11,434 bases of DNA from Bacteroidota bacterium. Lineage in GTDB: Bacteria > Bacteroidota > Bacteroidia > Chitinophagales > Chitinophagaceae. The stretch lies in contig CANETM010000029.1 of the NCBI GenBank assembly GCA_947441205.1, forward strand, positions 1 to 11,434. Direction: 5' to 3'. This document shows, piece by piece, positions 1-6,606 of the stretch. Position 1 is the first letter of the stretch, and each line of letters begins with the position of its first letter. Made by a program: the position numbers and the translations under genes. The notes beneath the pieces were generated by a model that was given only the letters and a program-made list of their open reading frames with translations, did no database searches and was not told where the DNA came from.

Positions 1-627
1 ACCTTGTTTAGTCATTTGAGTAGGCCATGCAGACTCTGGTAACATTCCTTTTGAGTTCAATGTTTCTTTACCACCTACACTCGTACCCCATAATCCTTTA
101 TTTATTGAATACGCCGCTTTTTCAAAATTCATTTCAACACCCTTTCCTTTTAAATATTCAATCTCAGCTTCGCGGCTTAATTGTAAATCACGAATAGGTG
201 TTAAAATTTCAATTCCAGGAATCATGATTTGAAAAATCATATCAAAACGTACCTGGTCATTACCAGCACCTGTACTACCATGTGCAACTAATTTAGCGCC
301 CAATTTTTTTACATGTTCAGCAATATGTAAAGCTTGTGATAAACGCTCTGCACTTACACTTAAAGGATAAGTATTATTTTTTAACACATTGCCAAATATC
401 AAATATTTTATAATGCCATCATAGTATCCCTTTACTGCATTAACCGTAGTATGCGTTTTTACCCCCAATGCATAAGCATGAGCTTCTACTTTTTTTAATT
501 CATCTTCAGTAAAACCACCCGTGTTTACAATCACACTATGCACTTCCAATCCCTTATCCTCTGTTAAGTATTTTACACAAAAGGTAGTATCTAATCCGCC
601 GCTAAAACCCAATACAACTTTGTCCAT
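1..627 (-). CDS. argG: Argininosuccinate synthase, N-terminal 209 residues (3' end beyond window)
   Basis: ArgG joins citrulline and aspartate, using ATP, to make argininosuccinate, the penultimate step of cytoplasmic arginine synthesis. The frame opens with ATG at 625-627 and stays open to base 1, so about half of a roughly 400-residue enzyme is present. Visible motifs are the N-type ATP pyrophosphatase loop GFSGGLDTT (residues 7-15), an NTGGFTEDE stretch near 35-43, and HGSTGAGNDQVRFD (116-129), the signature around the aspartate and citrulline site. It lies 95 bp downstream of the GNAT gene on the same strand, and no TAnnTTTG box is visible in that gap, so I infer cotranscription from the leader near 1490. 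The truncation is only the window edge. Confidence in identity is very high. Confidence 0.97.
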   Translation of the reverse strand, partial: MDKVVLGFSGGLDTTFCVKYLTEDKGLEVHSVIVNTGGFTEDELKKVEAHAYALGVKTHTTVNAVKGYYDGIIKYLIFGNVLKNNTYPLSVSAERLSQALHIAEHVKKLGAKLVAHGSTGAGNDQVRFDMIFQIMIPGIEILTPIRDLQLSREAEIEYLKGKGVEMNFEKAAYSINKGLWGTSVGGKETLNSKGMLPESAWPTQMTKQG

Positions 628-679
628 AGTATTTATTTTTTTGTCAGCCAGTTTAATAAATTGCTTGTTTTATTTTCAT

Positions 680-704
680 AAAACGTTTGTATAATTTGCG
701 TTTT
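680..704. repeat. Short imperfect dyad in the GNAT-argG spacer
   Basis: AAAACG at 680-685 and CGTTTT at 699-704 form a 6-bp inverted repeat (7 bp with one G-U pair) around an AT-rich 13-nt centre, in the 95-bp gap before argG. It could be a weak stem-loop that tunes the mRNA between the two cistrons, or an operator. It does not match the E. coli ARG box. In AT-rich DNA a dyad of this size can easily occur by chance. Confidence 0.25.
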
Positions 705-722
705 GAAATTATCCGCGGAATT

Positions 723-1274
723 CTATTTTGTATCTTCACTTTTGGGTTGATATAACATAGCCGTACACATACAATTTTTACGCTCCTTACTCATTAAAAT
801 TTCATAGTTCACACAGCTTTTGCAACCTGCCCAAAATTCTTCATCATCGGTTAACTCACTATAGGTAACAGGCTCATATCCTAATTCACTATTAATTTTC
901 ATTACGGCTAGTCCGGTTGTTAAACCAAATAACTTTGCATTTGGATATTTTTCTCTAGACAATTGAAAAATAGTTTGCTTTATTTTTTTTGCTATCCCAC
1001 TTTTTCTAAATGTGGGAGAAACAATCAATCCGCTATTAGCTACAAACTGTCCGTGTTGCCATGCTTCTATATAACAAAAGCCTACCCAGGTTCCGTCTTC
1101 AGTATGTGCAATTACCGACTTCCCTTCTTCAATTTTTTTTGCTACATATTCTGGAGTGCGTTTTGCAATTCCAGTTCCTCTTGCTTTTGCCGAGGAAGCC
1201 ATCTCATCAGTGATGTCGATTGAATAATGAACATCGCCACTATGGGCTATACGTACTATAATTTGCTGTTCCAA
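723..1274 (-). CDS. GNAT-family acetyltransferase linked to arginine synthesis, TTG start
   Basis: A 183-residue GCN5-related N-acetyltransferase. The acetyl-CoA pyrophosphate-binding motif R/QxxGxG/A is seen as R90-KSG-I-A95 after the beta-strand SGLIVSP (81-87). The C-terminal part carries CKSC (151-154) and CMC (168-170), a Cys-x2-Cys-x13-Cys-x-Cys array that could bind a metal. The start is TTG at 1274: an in-frame TAA lies at 1278-1280, and the next ATG is codon 25, which would remove the first strand (IIVRIA). In Bacteroidota, genes of this kind commonly sit next to argG. By context the protein is a candidate glutamate N-acyltransferase, filling the first step of the pathway, but the substrate is inference. 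Upstream lies the arginine-rich leader and its hairpin; downstream is argG. Confidence 0.88.
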   Translation of the reverse strand: MEQQIIVRIAHSGDVHYSIDITDEMASSAKARGTGIAKRTPEYVAKKIEEGKSVIAHTEDGTWVGFCYIEAWQHGQFVANSGLIVSPTFRKSGIAKKIKQTIFQLSREKYPNAKLFGLTTGLAVMKINSELGYEPVTYSELTDDEEFWAGCKSCVNYEILMSKERKNCMCTAMLYQPKSEDTK

Positions 1275-1338
1275 TGATTACTAAAATTTAAAAAAATGAC
1301 ACTTCTGGCGTTTCTAAAAAATTTCGGGGCTTTTTCCA

Positions 1339-1374
1339 CTGATAGGGGCAATTGCCAACTGCTCGTCCTATCAG
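1339..1374 (-). promoter_or_regulatory. Attenuator-type hairpin at the end of the leader ORF, upstream of GNAT-argG
   Basis: Read on the minus strand, CTGATAGG (1374-1367) pairs perfectly with CCTATCAG (1346-1339). Inside it, GCAGTT (1362-1357) pairs with AATTGC (1353-1348) around the triloop GGC, with one G-U pair, and a small asymmetric bulge separates the two helices. The leader stop codon TGA (1373-1371) is inside the left arm, so a ribosome at the end of the leader must open the stem. A second copy of the right-arm motif, CCCATCAG (1421-1414), could pair with the same left arm at 7 of 8 positions. U-runs follow at 1321-1316 and 1296-1290, but the first is 17 nt beyond the stem, so a classical intrinsic terminator is not proven. 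Confidence 0.6.
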
Positions 1375-1490
1375 AATCCACGTCGCGGTGAAAATCTAAC
1401 CGCAAGCGGCAACCTGATGGGGCTGTTCAATACAAGGACTGGTGCAAAATTTGCACGCGTCATTAAGATATGTAATTGTTCCTTGTTCAT
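1371..1490 (-). CDS. Putative arginine-rich leader peptide (39 aa) of the GNAT-argG operon
   Basis: A 39-codon ORF from ATG (1490-1488) to TGA (1373-1371). The peptide begins MNKEQLHILMTR and ends AVRFSPRRGF. Arginine fills positions 12, 26, 32, 36 and 37, so four of the last 14 residues are Arg, encoded by AGG, AGA, CGA and CGT. AAGGAA lies about 8 nt before the ATG, a rare Shine-Dalgarno-like sequence in this window, and an in-frame TAA at 1508-1506 fixes the ATG as the only start. The ORF ends inside the hairpin at 1374-1339 and precedes an arginine gene pair. In classical attenuation (trp, his, leu), codons for the pathway's product make ribosome stalling report charged tRNA. I infer the same for arginine here. 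There is no signal peptide and no membrane segment. Confidence 0.62.
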   Translation of the reverse strand: MNKEQLHILMTRANFAPVLVLNSPIRLPLAVRFSPRRGF

Positions 1491-1557
1491 TATTAATTTC
1501 CTTAGTTAGGAATGAGGTTGTAAAAGTATTAAATAATTAAACAAATTTGGGTCAATG

Positions 1558-1604
1558 AGCCCTATAATTTAAGTATTGCAGTCTCAATCAGTTCAAATTG
1601 GGCT
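1558..1604. repeat. Bipartite inverted repeat between the divergent promoters
   Basis: AGCCC (1558-1562) and AATTT (1566-1570) pair with AAATT (1595-1599) and GGGCT (1600-1604), giving two 5-bp helices with a 3-nt bulge and a 24-nt loop. It sits between the arginine leader and the lipoprotein -7 box, so it could be an operator, a leader hairpin or chance. No known consensus is recognised. Confidence 0.3.
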
Positions 1605-1646
1605 TAAAATAATAGTTGTTAGTATTTTTTTGCCCTCAAGAGGTCG

Positions 1647-1654
1647 TATTTTTG
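1647..1654 (+). promoter_or_regulatory. -7 promoter box of the YHS lipoprotein gene
   Basis: TATTTTTG matches the Bacteroidota primary sigma factor box TAnnTTTG exactly, 25 nt before the ATG at 1680. It predicts a transcript start near 1660. No TTG at the usual -33 distance is evident; the nearest are at 1616-1618 and 1630-1632. Confidence 0.6.
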
Positions 1655-1679
1655 TGCTTAATATTCAAAACAAATCAAT

Positions 1680-1991
1680 ATGAAGAAAATAATTGCGGTA
1701 ACATTTATTAGTACATCTGTCTTATTTGTAGCCTGTGGCAACCCAACATCAGACGCAAGTGTAAATGATACGGCAGCAGCTACCATGGCAATGGATACGA
1801 TGTCAACTAAAACATATGAGGTGAGCTTAGTAAACAATAAAAAAGATCCTACTTGCGGAATGCCAGTTACAGCAGGAATATCAGATACAGCACATTATGA
1901 AAAATATGTATTGGGATTTTGTTCAAAAGAATGCAAGGATGAATTTTTGAAAAACCCTAAAGCAGCCATTGCAGCTGCAGAAGTGAAATAG
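1680..1991 (+). CDS. YHS-domain lipoprotein, putative metal-binding
   Basis: A 103-residue exported protein. Residues 1-18 form a signal sequence (KK followed by a hydrophobic run) ending in the lipobox-like FVAC, so Cys19 would be lipidated and the protein held in the envelope. A Ser/Thr/Ala/Asp-rich linker (20-45) leads to a single YHS domain: DPTCGM (56-61), then FCSKEC (80-85) and F89-x2-NP. Family knowledge: YHS domains occur with heavy-metal ATPases and are thought to bind metal through these cysteines. C59, C81 and C85 are all present. The metal and role here are unknown. It is the only plus-strand gene in the window, with its own promoter, and converges on the helicase gene. Start and stop are unambiguous. 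Confidence 0.88.
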   Translation: MKKIIAVTFISTSVLFVACGNPTSDASVNDTAAATMAMDTMSTKTYEVSLVNNKKDPTCGMPVTAGISDTAHYEKYVLGFCSKECKDEFLKNPKAAIAAAEVK

Positions 1992-2007
1992 CAGGGAAAA
2001 AAATACT

Positions 2008-2041
2008 TATTTATTTAGTTAACACTCTAACTAAATAAATA
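2008..2041. terminator. Shared hairpin terminator between convergent lipoprotein and helicase genes
   Basis: A perfect 14-bp inverted repeat, 2008-2021 with 2028-2041, and a 6-nt loop. The arms are AT-rich. On the minus strand the stem is followed after 4 nt by T7 (2003-1997), so it is best read as the helicase terminator; on the plus strand it follows the lipoprotein stop by 16 nt but has no T-tract. The right arm encodes the last codons and most of the TAG stop of the helicase. Confidence 0.7.
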
Positions 2042-5000
2042 CGCTATATCGTCTTTGGTCAAAGATTTAACAAACCCTTCTTCGTCGGAAATTAATTCCT
2101 TGGCCAAGGACCTTTTACGATCTTGTAATTTTAATATTTTGTCTTCAACCGTATCATTACAAATCATGCGATAAGCAAAAATATTTTTTGTTTGTCCTAT
2201 ACGATGCGTTCTATCAATCGCTTGTTGTTCAACAGCAGGGTTCCACCATGGATCCACTATATAAACGTAATCCGCAGCCGTTAAGTTTAACCCCACACCA
2301 CCTGCTTTTAATGAAATCAAAAATACCCTACAGTTGGCATCATTTTGAAAACGCTCAATCGCTTTTTCTCTTTCTTGAATAGTACTTCCTCCATCAAAAT
2401 ATTCGTAATCAATACCCAACTTTGTTAATTGCTCTTTTATCAAAGCCAGCATGCCCAAGAATTGAGAGAAAACCAATGCTTTATGATCTCCAATGTTCTC
2501 CGCTATTTCACGTGTTAATTCATTTAACTTAACTGATTCGTTAGGATAGTTTTCATCTTTGATGATGGCAGGGCTATCACAAATTTGTCTAAGTTTCATT
2601 AATCCTTGTAATATAGATAATTGTGATTTTTGTATTCCTTTTTCTTCCACCATGCCAATTAATTTATCGCGGTAATCATTACGATAAGCTTCATATATTT
2701 TACGCTGAGCCGTACCCATTTCGCAATACAAAACCATTTCTTGTTTCTCTGGTAAATCCTTGGCAACCTGCTCCTTTGTTCGTCTTAAAATAAATGGGAA
2801 TACAAATTTTCTCAAATGCTCTTTTTGTTCCTTTTCATCAAATTTGTCAATTGGCATTGAGAAGTTGTGTTTGAAATATTCTACTGTTCCTAACATACCT
2901 GGATTCAGAAAATTCATTTGAGCATAAATATCAAATGTATTGTTTTGTAAAGGCGTACCACTTAAACATAATTTATTAGTAGCCTGCAATAAGCATGCAG
3001 CCTTGGTTACTTTACTAGATGGATTTTTAATGGCTTGACTTTCATCCAATATTACATAATCAAATTTTAACTCACTAAACATTTTGATATCACTTCTTAA
3101 AGTGCCATAAGTAGTAATGATGACTTCCACTGGATCCTTAAACAACTGATTTTTTGTTCTAGTTCCTCCATGATGAAGTTGAAATGTCAAACTAGGTGTG
3201 AATTTTTTTAATTCATTTTGCCAGTTGAATAATAAGGTCGTTGGACATACAACCAAGGCTAGTAATTTTCCATTCTTTTCTTTCAAATATTGAAGGAACG
3301 ATAAAGTTTGAATGGTTTTACCCAAACCCATATCATCGGCTAATATCCCACCCCATTGCACATCATGTAAATAATTTAACCACTGAAATCCACTAACTTG
3401 ATAAGGTCTTAAAATAGGGGTTAAATGAGTTGGCGGCGCAATATCGGCTATGGAATACTTTTCTCTAATTTTTTCATACTTCCCCTCTAATTGAAAAATT
3501 AATTCTTCCTCGTCTCTTTGTTCATATAATTCATCTAAAATAGAAAAATGATACTTACTCAACTTCAAATTATCAGTTTTTCCCTCTCCTACTTTAAATA
3601 ATAAGGAATATTTATTCAACCATTTTTCAGGTAACACACCTAAACTACCGTCTTTTAAAGGAACATATTGTTGTTTATTAGCCAACATGTTTTTAATATC
3701 CTGTACCGTTACTTTTTGTTCACCAAATGAAATTTCCACTTTGGCATCAAACCAATCGGTGTTACTACTAATGTATAATTTGGTAGAAGGTTTTGCAGTA
3801 TTAAATTTGAACTGCTTTAAATTTTCAGATCCAAACAAGGCTATTTGCTTTTCCTTTAATTTGTCTATGAATAAAAAGAACCAATTATTTTTTAATACTT
3901 CAGCCCCTTTTAAGGCTAAAATATTTCCTTCATTAGGTCTAATAAATCCAGAATGGAGCTGTTCAATAATATTTAACAACGATCTTTCTTCTGCCAAGTC
4001 TCTTTCTAAAATTATAATTTTGTCTTCTTTTTGCTGAATGACCGAAGGCCCTTCATCAATAGTCACTATGATGCCATTGTAATTATAAATTGGCTCAAAT
4101 ATTAAATAATCACGGTCTTCCTTAAGTATAATTTGTAACTGAGGCTTAATACCTTTTAATTTTTCCTGCTTTACATTTCCTAGTTCAACAGCATACAACT
4201 TGGACAAAGGCAAAAGTGTATCTTTTAAATAGGCTGGCCAATTATCTATATCAACTTCATTAAATCCTGTGGGCATAAATTGTTCAACCCAGTTCACGTC
4301 AGCCCTATTTTTCCATGTAAAAAACTGATGATGATATTGGAAAATATAATGTGATTTAGCATGGTTATCGGCAAGTGAAATACTTCCTTCCGGTAATTTT
4401 ACCTGTGCATAAATAATATACTTATTGGTGTCCTTCTCCACTTTGAAACTTGGCTGAATGGGGTTAAACACCAATTCTGCCTTTTGTAAATTTGCTGTGG
4501 TAAATGGTTTAGTAGTAGGTACATGAAAATTAAATGGATGTTCTGAAATATCACTCCATAATTTTTCTAATTTAGGATGCATGTATTCCTGAATCAATTC
4601 CTTAGTTTCAGTTGGCAAACTTTCATCATCACTATTTAAAATTGTATCCCAGATTCCCTGGAATGGCGAATTTTTATTTAAATATTTAGTGATTTCATTG
4701 GATTGCAGTTTTCTCACCAATTGTAATAAATTTTGGTCTTCTTCCTTTGCATCATTAGGTATGATAAATTTTTGTGTGTCCACTTTCTCAACCTTTCCCA
4801 CAAAGGCAGTGCCTTCTTCATTAACTTCACCCTTAATAACACTTAATGATAGGTATGGGTATTCATTGGTGATTTGCTGTATCACTAAACCTAACCTTTC
4901 AACTGTTTTTGCAATTTTTTGTTCACTGTTGCCATCTTCTTCTATATCCCAATCATTTGACTTGGGTATTTTTCGCATGGTGGCCACCGAGGTTCCATTT

Positions 5001-5791
5001 ACTTTTTGAATACGATCGTCTAAAACTTTTAAGAAAGGCTTTCCGTCATGATAAGTGAACTCAAACTTATCTTCAATATAGTCGTTCAACGAATAGCCAT
5101 AAAGTGCTAGTAATTTATTTTTTTCTCTATCCCAATTTCGAATGGTCTCAAAATAGTCGGCACCCTTTAATTGAAATAATAGTAAAACCAATATGGTTTT
5201 GTGAATACACAATGGATATTCGGTTTCACTTAAACAATTACAAGAGGTATCAAAAAAACGTTCCTCATTTTTTTGAATAATGATATGATAGTTTTTACCG
5301 TTTTCTGTTAACTCAGCAACCACTTTTTCATTCGCACTTTCGATAATATGTGGTCTATTGGATTTCAATAAAGTTTCAGATTGCTCAAAAGTACTTTTTG
5401 AACAAAGCATTCTTATCATTTTTAAATCCAATGTTTTTGTTCTTAACTGCGTATGTGTAGTAAGGTAGGAAGCCTGCTTATAGTCTAATAAATTTTTATC
5501 TAATAAATCTTGAACATAAAATAAAGCAGCTGCTTTATGCCTACAAACCTCTGATAAATTATATGGACATCCGCATCGCAAGGACAAGGTGGCTGCACTT
5601 TTAAAATTTTCAATGGTTACTTTATAATAAGTACTATAACCATCATCCTTTACGCGACAAAATATACTCCCTAATAACGGGTCAAATTTTACCAATTCGA
5701 TATTTTTAAGCGCAAAAATTTTCTTTCCGCGTCTAATTACCTCCTCGGTTCCGTAGCTATAAATGTGTTTAACTAAATAGGGTAATGCCAT
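2027..5791 (-). CDS. SNF2/SWI2-family helicase with two SWIM-type zinc fingers
   Basis: A 1254-residue superfamily 2 DNA translocase. The N-terminal region has two CxC-xn-CxH fingers: C73-C75-C83-H85 and C184-C186-C195-H197, typical SWIM motifs thought to bind DNA or protein. Residues 240-780 form a long beta-rich accessory region with no recognised active site. The motor follows: Walker A DDMGLGKT (819-826), motif Ia VVCPTT (847-852), Walker B as DESQ (916-919), motif III LSGTPLQN (943-950), motif V LKAGGVGLNL (1161-1170) and motif VI QQAIDRTHRIGQ (1189-1200). All motor motifs look intact. In bacteria this family remodels protein-DNA or RNA polymerase complexes; the exact substrate here is unknown. 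ATG at 5791 follows a -7 box and a hairpin. It is probably a single-gene unit. Confidence 0.95.
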   Translation of the reverse strand: MALPYLVKHIYSYGTEEVIRRGKKIFALKNIELVKFDPLLGSIFCRVKDDGYSTYYKVTIENFKSAATLSLRCGCPYNLSEVCRHKAAALFYVQDLLDKNLLDYKQASYLTTHTQLRTKTLDLKMIRMLCSKSTFEQSETLLKSNRPHIIESANEKVVAELTENGKNYHIIIQKNEERFFDTSCNCLSETEYPLCIHKTILVLLLFQLKGADYFETIRNWDREKNKLLALYGYSLNDYIEDKFEFTYHDGKPFLKVLDDRIQKVNGTSVATMRKIPKSNDWDIEEDGNSEQKIAKTVERLGLVIQQITNEYPYLSLSVIKGEVNEEGTAFVGKVEKVDTQKFIIPNDAKEEDQNLLQLVRKLQSNEITKYLNKNSPFQGIWDTILNSDDESLPTETKELIQEYMHPKLEKLWSDISEHPFNFHVPTTKPFTTANLQKAELVFNPIQPSFKVEKDTNKYIIYAQVKLPEGSISLADNHAKSHYIFQYHHQFFTWKNRADVNWVEQFMPTGFNEVDIDNWPAYLKDTLLPLSKLYAVELGNVKQEKLKGIKPQLQIILKEDRDYLIFEPIYNYNGIIVTIDEGPSVIQQKEDKIIILERDLAEERSLLNIIEQLHSGFIRPNEGNILALKGAEVLKNNWFFLFIDKLKEKQIALFGSENLKQFKFNTAKPSTKLYISSNTDWFDAKVEISFGEQKVTVQDIKNMLANKQQYVPLKDGSLGVLPEKWLNKYSLLFKVGEGKTDNLKLSKYHFSILDELYEQRDEEELIFQLEGKYEKIREKYSIADIAPPTHLTPILRPYQVSGFQWLNYLHDVQWGGILADDMGLGKTIQTLSFLQYLKEKNGKLLALVVCPTTLLFNWQNELKKFTPSLTFQLHHGGTRTKNQLFKDPVEVIITTYGTLRSDIKMFSELKFDYVILDESQAIKNPSSKVTKAACLLQATNKLCLSGTPLQNNTFDIYAQMNFLNPGMLGTVEYFKHNFSMPIDKFDEKEQKEHLRKFVFPFILRRTKEQVAKDLPEKQEMVLYCEMGTAQRKIYEAYRNDYRDKLIGMVEEKGIQKSQLSILQGLMKLRQICDSPAIIKDENYPNESVKLNELTREIAENIGDHKALVFSQFLGMLALIKEQLTKLGIDYEYFDGGSTIQEREKAIERFQNDANCRVFLISLKAGGVGLNLTAADYVYIVDPWWNPAVEQQAIDRTHRIGQTKNIFAYRMICNDTVEDKILKLQDRKRSLAKELISDEEGFVKSLTKDDIAYLFS

Positions 5792-5799
5792 AAATTATA

Positions 5800-5828
5800 C
5801 AAATTTCCCTTTTGAAAAGGGCAATTTG
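5800..5828. repeat. 29-bp near-perfect palindrome just before the helicase start
   Basis: CAAATT-t-CCCTTTT-g-AAAAGGG-c-AATTTG: 13 of 14 paired positions match around a single central base. The near arm ends 8 nt before the ATG at 5791. It overlaps the predicted transcript start of the helicase, so the core CCCTTT/AAAGGG stem would form at the very 5' end of the mRNA. It also lies 36 nt after the comB stop and could act as a comB terminator, but no adequate T-run follows on the minus strand. Confidence 0.6.
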
Positions 5829-5836
5829 CAAATGTA
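5829..5836 (-). promoter_or_regulatory. -7 promoter box of the helicase gene
   Basis: TACATTTG on the minus strand is an exact TAnnTTTG match, 37 nt before the ATG. The transcript would begin about 5822, at the start of the palindrome core. No clear -33 TTG is visible upstream. Confidence 0.5.
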
Positions 5837-5864
5837 CGGAATTGCAGGCTATTTTCCCATATTC

Positions 5865-6602
5865 TTATGCCCCATTAATCAATGCCCCATCTTTAAAAAT
5901 AGGCAGGCATGGTGCGGTATCTAATGAAACGCAATATTGCATGTCGGCTTCTAGTCCATAAGCAGCTAATCTATGCCAATGTGTTAGGGTTTTTATATAT
6001 TCCGGCAAATTGTCTTTTTGTTGATTATATAATTGATTTGCCATGAAACTACTATCACAGTGTATCGTAAAATTATCTTTTACAGCTTCTATGACTGCAC
6101 CTGCAAACAAAGTATCTTCAATATTAAATCGATTCTTCCAACCCGAACATCCTAAAATGACCGGTGCATTTTGTGCTTTTAAATACGCAACAACATTTGA
6201 CAAATTGGGGAAGGATCCTGTAATAACATCTTTTGCGCCCATTTTTAATGCCATATGTAACAACTTTGTGCCATTCGTTGTGGTAATCACCAAAGTTTTG
6301 TTTTCAATAAAGGAACGTGGATATTCCGAGGGAGAATTGCCATAGGCTAATCCTGGTATAATTTTACCATCTCGCTCACCAGCGGTTATACCACCAGTTA
6401 CCTTACCCATTTCAATACAGGCTTCGGCACTGTCAACAGGAATAATTTTTAGGGCACCATTATATAATGCTGTTGCCATCGTTGAAGTAGCACGAAATAC
6501 ATCAATGATGACAACAATACTATTTTTGATTTCATATAAGTCTAGTAACTGAGGAGTCAATACTGTATGTAAACTTGGTTTATCTGAATTTTGCTTGCTC
6601 AT
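5865..6602 (-). CDS. comB: Probable 2-phosphosulfolactate phosphatase
   Basis: A 245-residue ComB-family protein. The enzyme removes phosphate from 2-phosphosulfolactate to give sulfolactate, known as a step of coenzyme M synthesis in methanogens and also found in many bacteria. Family motifs in order: VVIIDVFRATST (30-41), TAGERDG (73-79), GNSPSEY (88-94), the TTTNGT loop (107-112), GCSG (151-154) and a conserved acidic pair E162-D163 followed by AGA. Length is normal for the family. No comA (phosphosulfolactate synthase) or sulfolactate dehydrogenase gene is nearby. The -7 box lies 4 nt before the ATG at 6602, so the mRNA is probably leaderless. Function in a Bacteroidota cell, possibly sulfonate metabolism, is inference. 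Confidence 0.88.
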   Translation of the reverse strand: MSKQNSDKPSLHTVLTPQLLDLYEIKNSIVVIIDVFRATSTMATALYNGALKIIPVDSAEACIEMGKVTGGITAGERDGKIIPGLAYGNSPSEYPRSFIENKTLVITTTNGTKLLHMALKMGAKDVITGSFPNLSNVVAYLKAQNAPVILGCSGWKNRFNIEDTLFAGAVIEAVKDNFTIHCDSSFMANQLYNQQKDNLPEYIKTLTHWHRLAAYGLEADMQYCVSLDTAPCLPIFKDGALINGA

Positions 6603-6606
6603 ACTG

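Larger units (their letters stand above)
1275..1679. other. 405-bp divergent intergenic region: arginine leader to the left, lipoprotein promoter to the right
   Basis: This gap separates the minus-strand GNAT-argG unit from the plus-strand lipoprotein gene. 1275-1338 is AT-rich DNA with two A-tracts. 1339-1490 holds the leader ORF and hairpin, and by hand count 1321-1440 is about 51% GC, well above the AT-rich flanks. 1442-1456 is a 7-bp dyad, GTGCAAA-A-TTTGCAC, lying inside the leader ORF. 1491-1557 should contain the leader promoter; no perfect TAnnTTTG is present on the minus strand, the nearest being TACTTTTA (1528-1521). 1558-1604 is another dyad, and 1647-1654 is the -7 box of the lipoprotein gene. 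Nothing else was recognised. Confidence 0.7.

Noticed and set aside
1339..1456. Stacked dyads in a GC-rich island resemble an integron attC site or a small mobile repeat.
   Set aside because: No proper pair of GTTRRRY and RYYYAAC core sites, no integrase or target duplication, and only one copy in the window.
1300..1520. A second minus-strand frame across the arginine leader gives a long cysteine-containing translation, broken by TAG at 1398-1396, hinting at a decayed gene.
   Set aside because: It needs a stop to be read through, has no start with ribosome site and no recognised domain. The hairpins and the intact 39-codon ORF in another frame explain the GC-rich stretch better.
2188..5009. 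Plus-strand open frames of 64-116 codons inside the helicase gene.
   Set aside because: They lie antisense to an intact conserved protein, have low-complexity translations and no promoter; shadows of the real gene.
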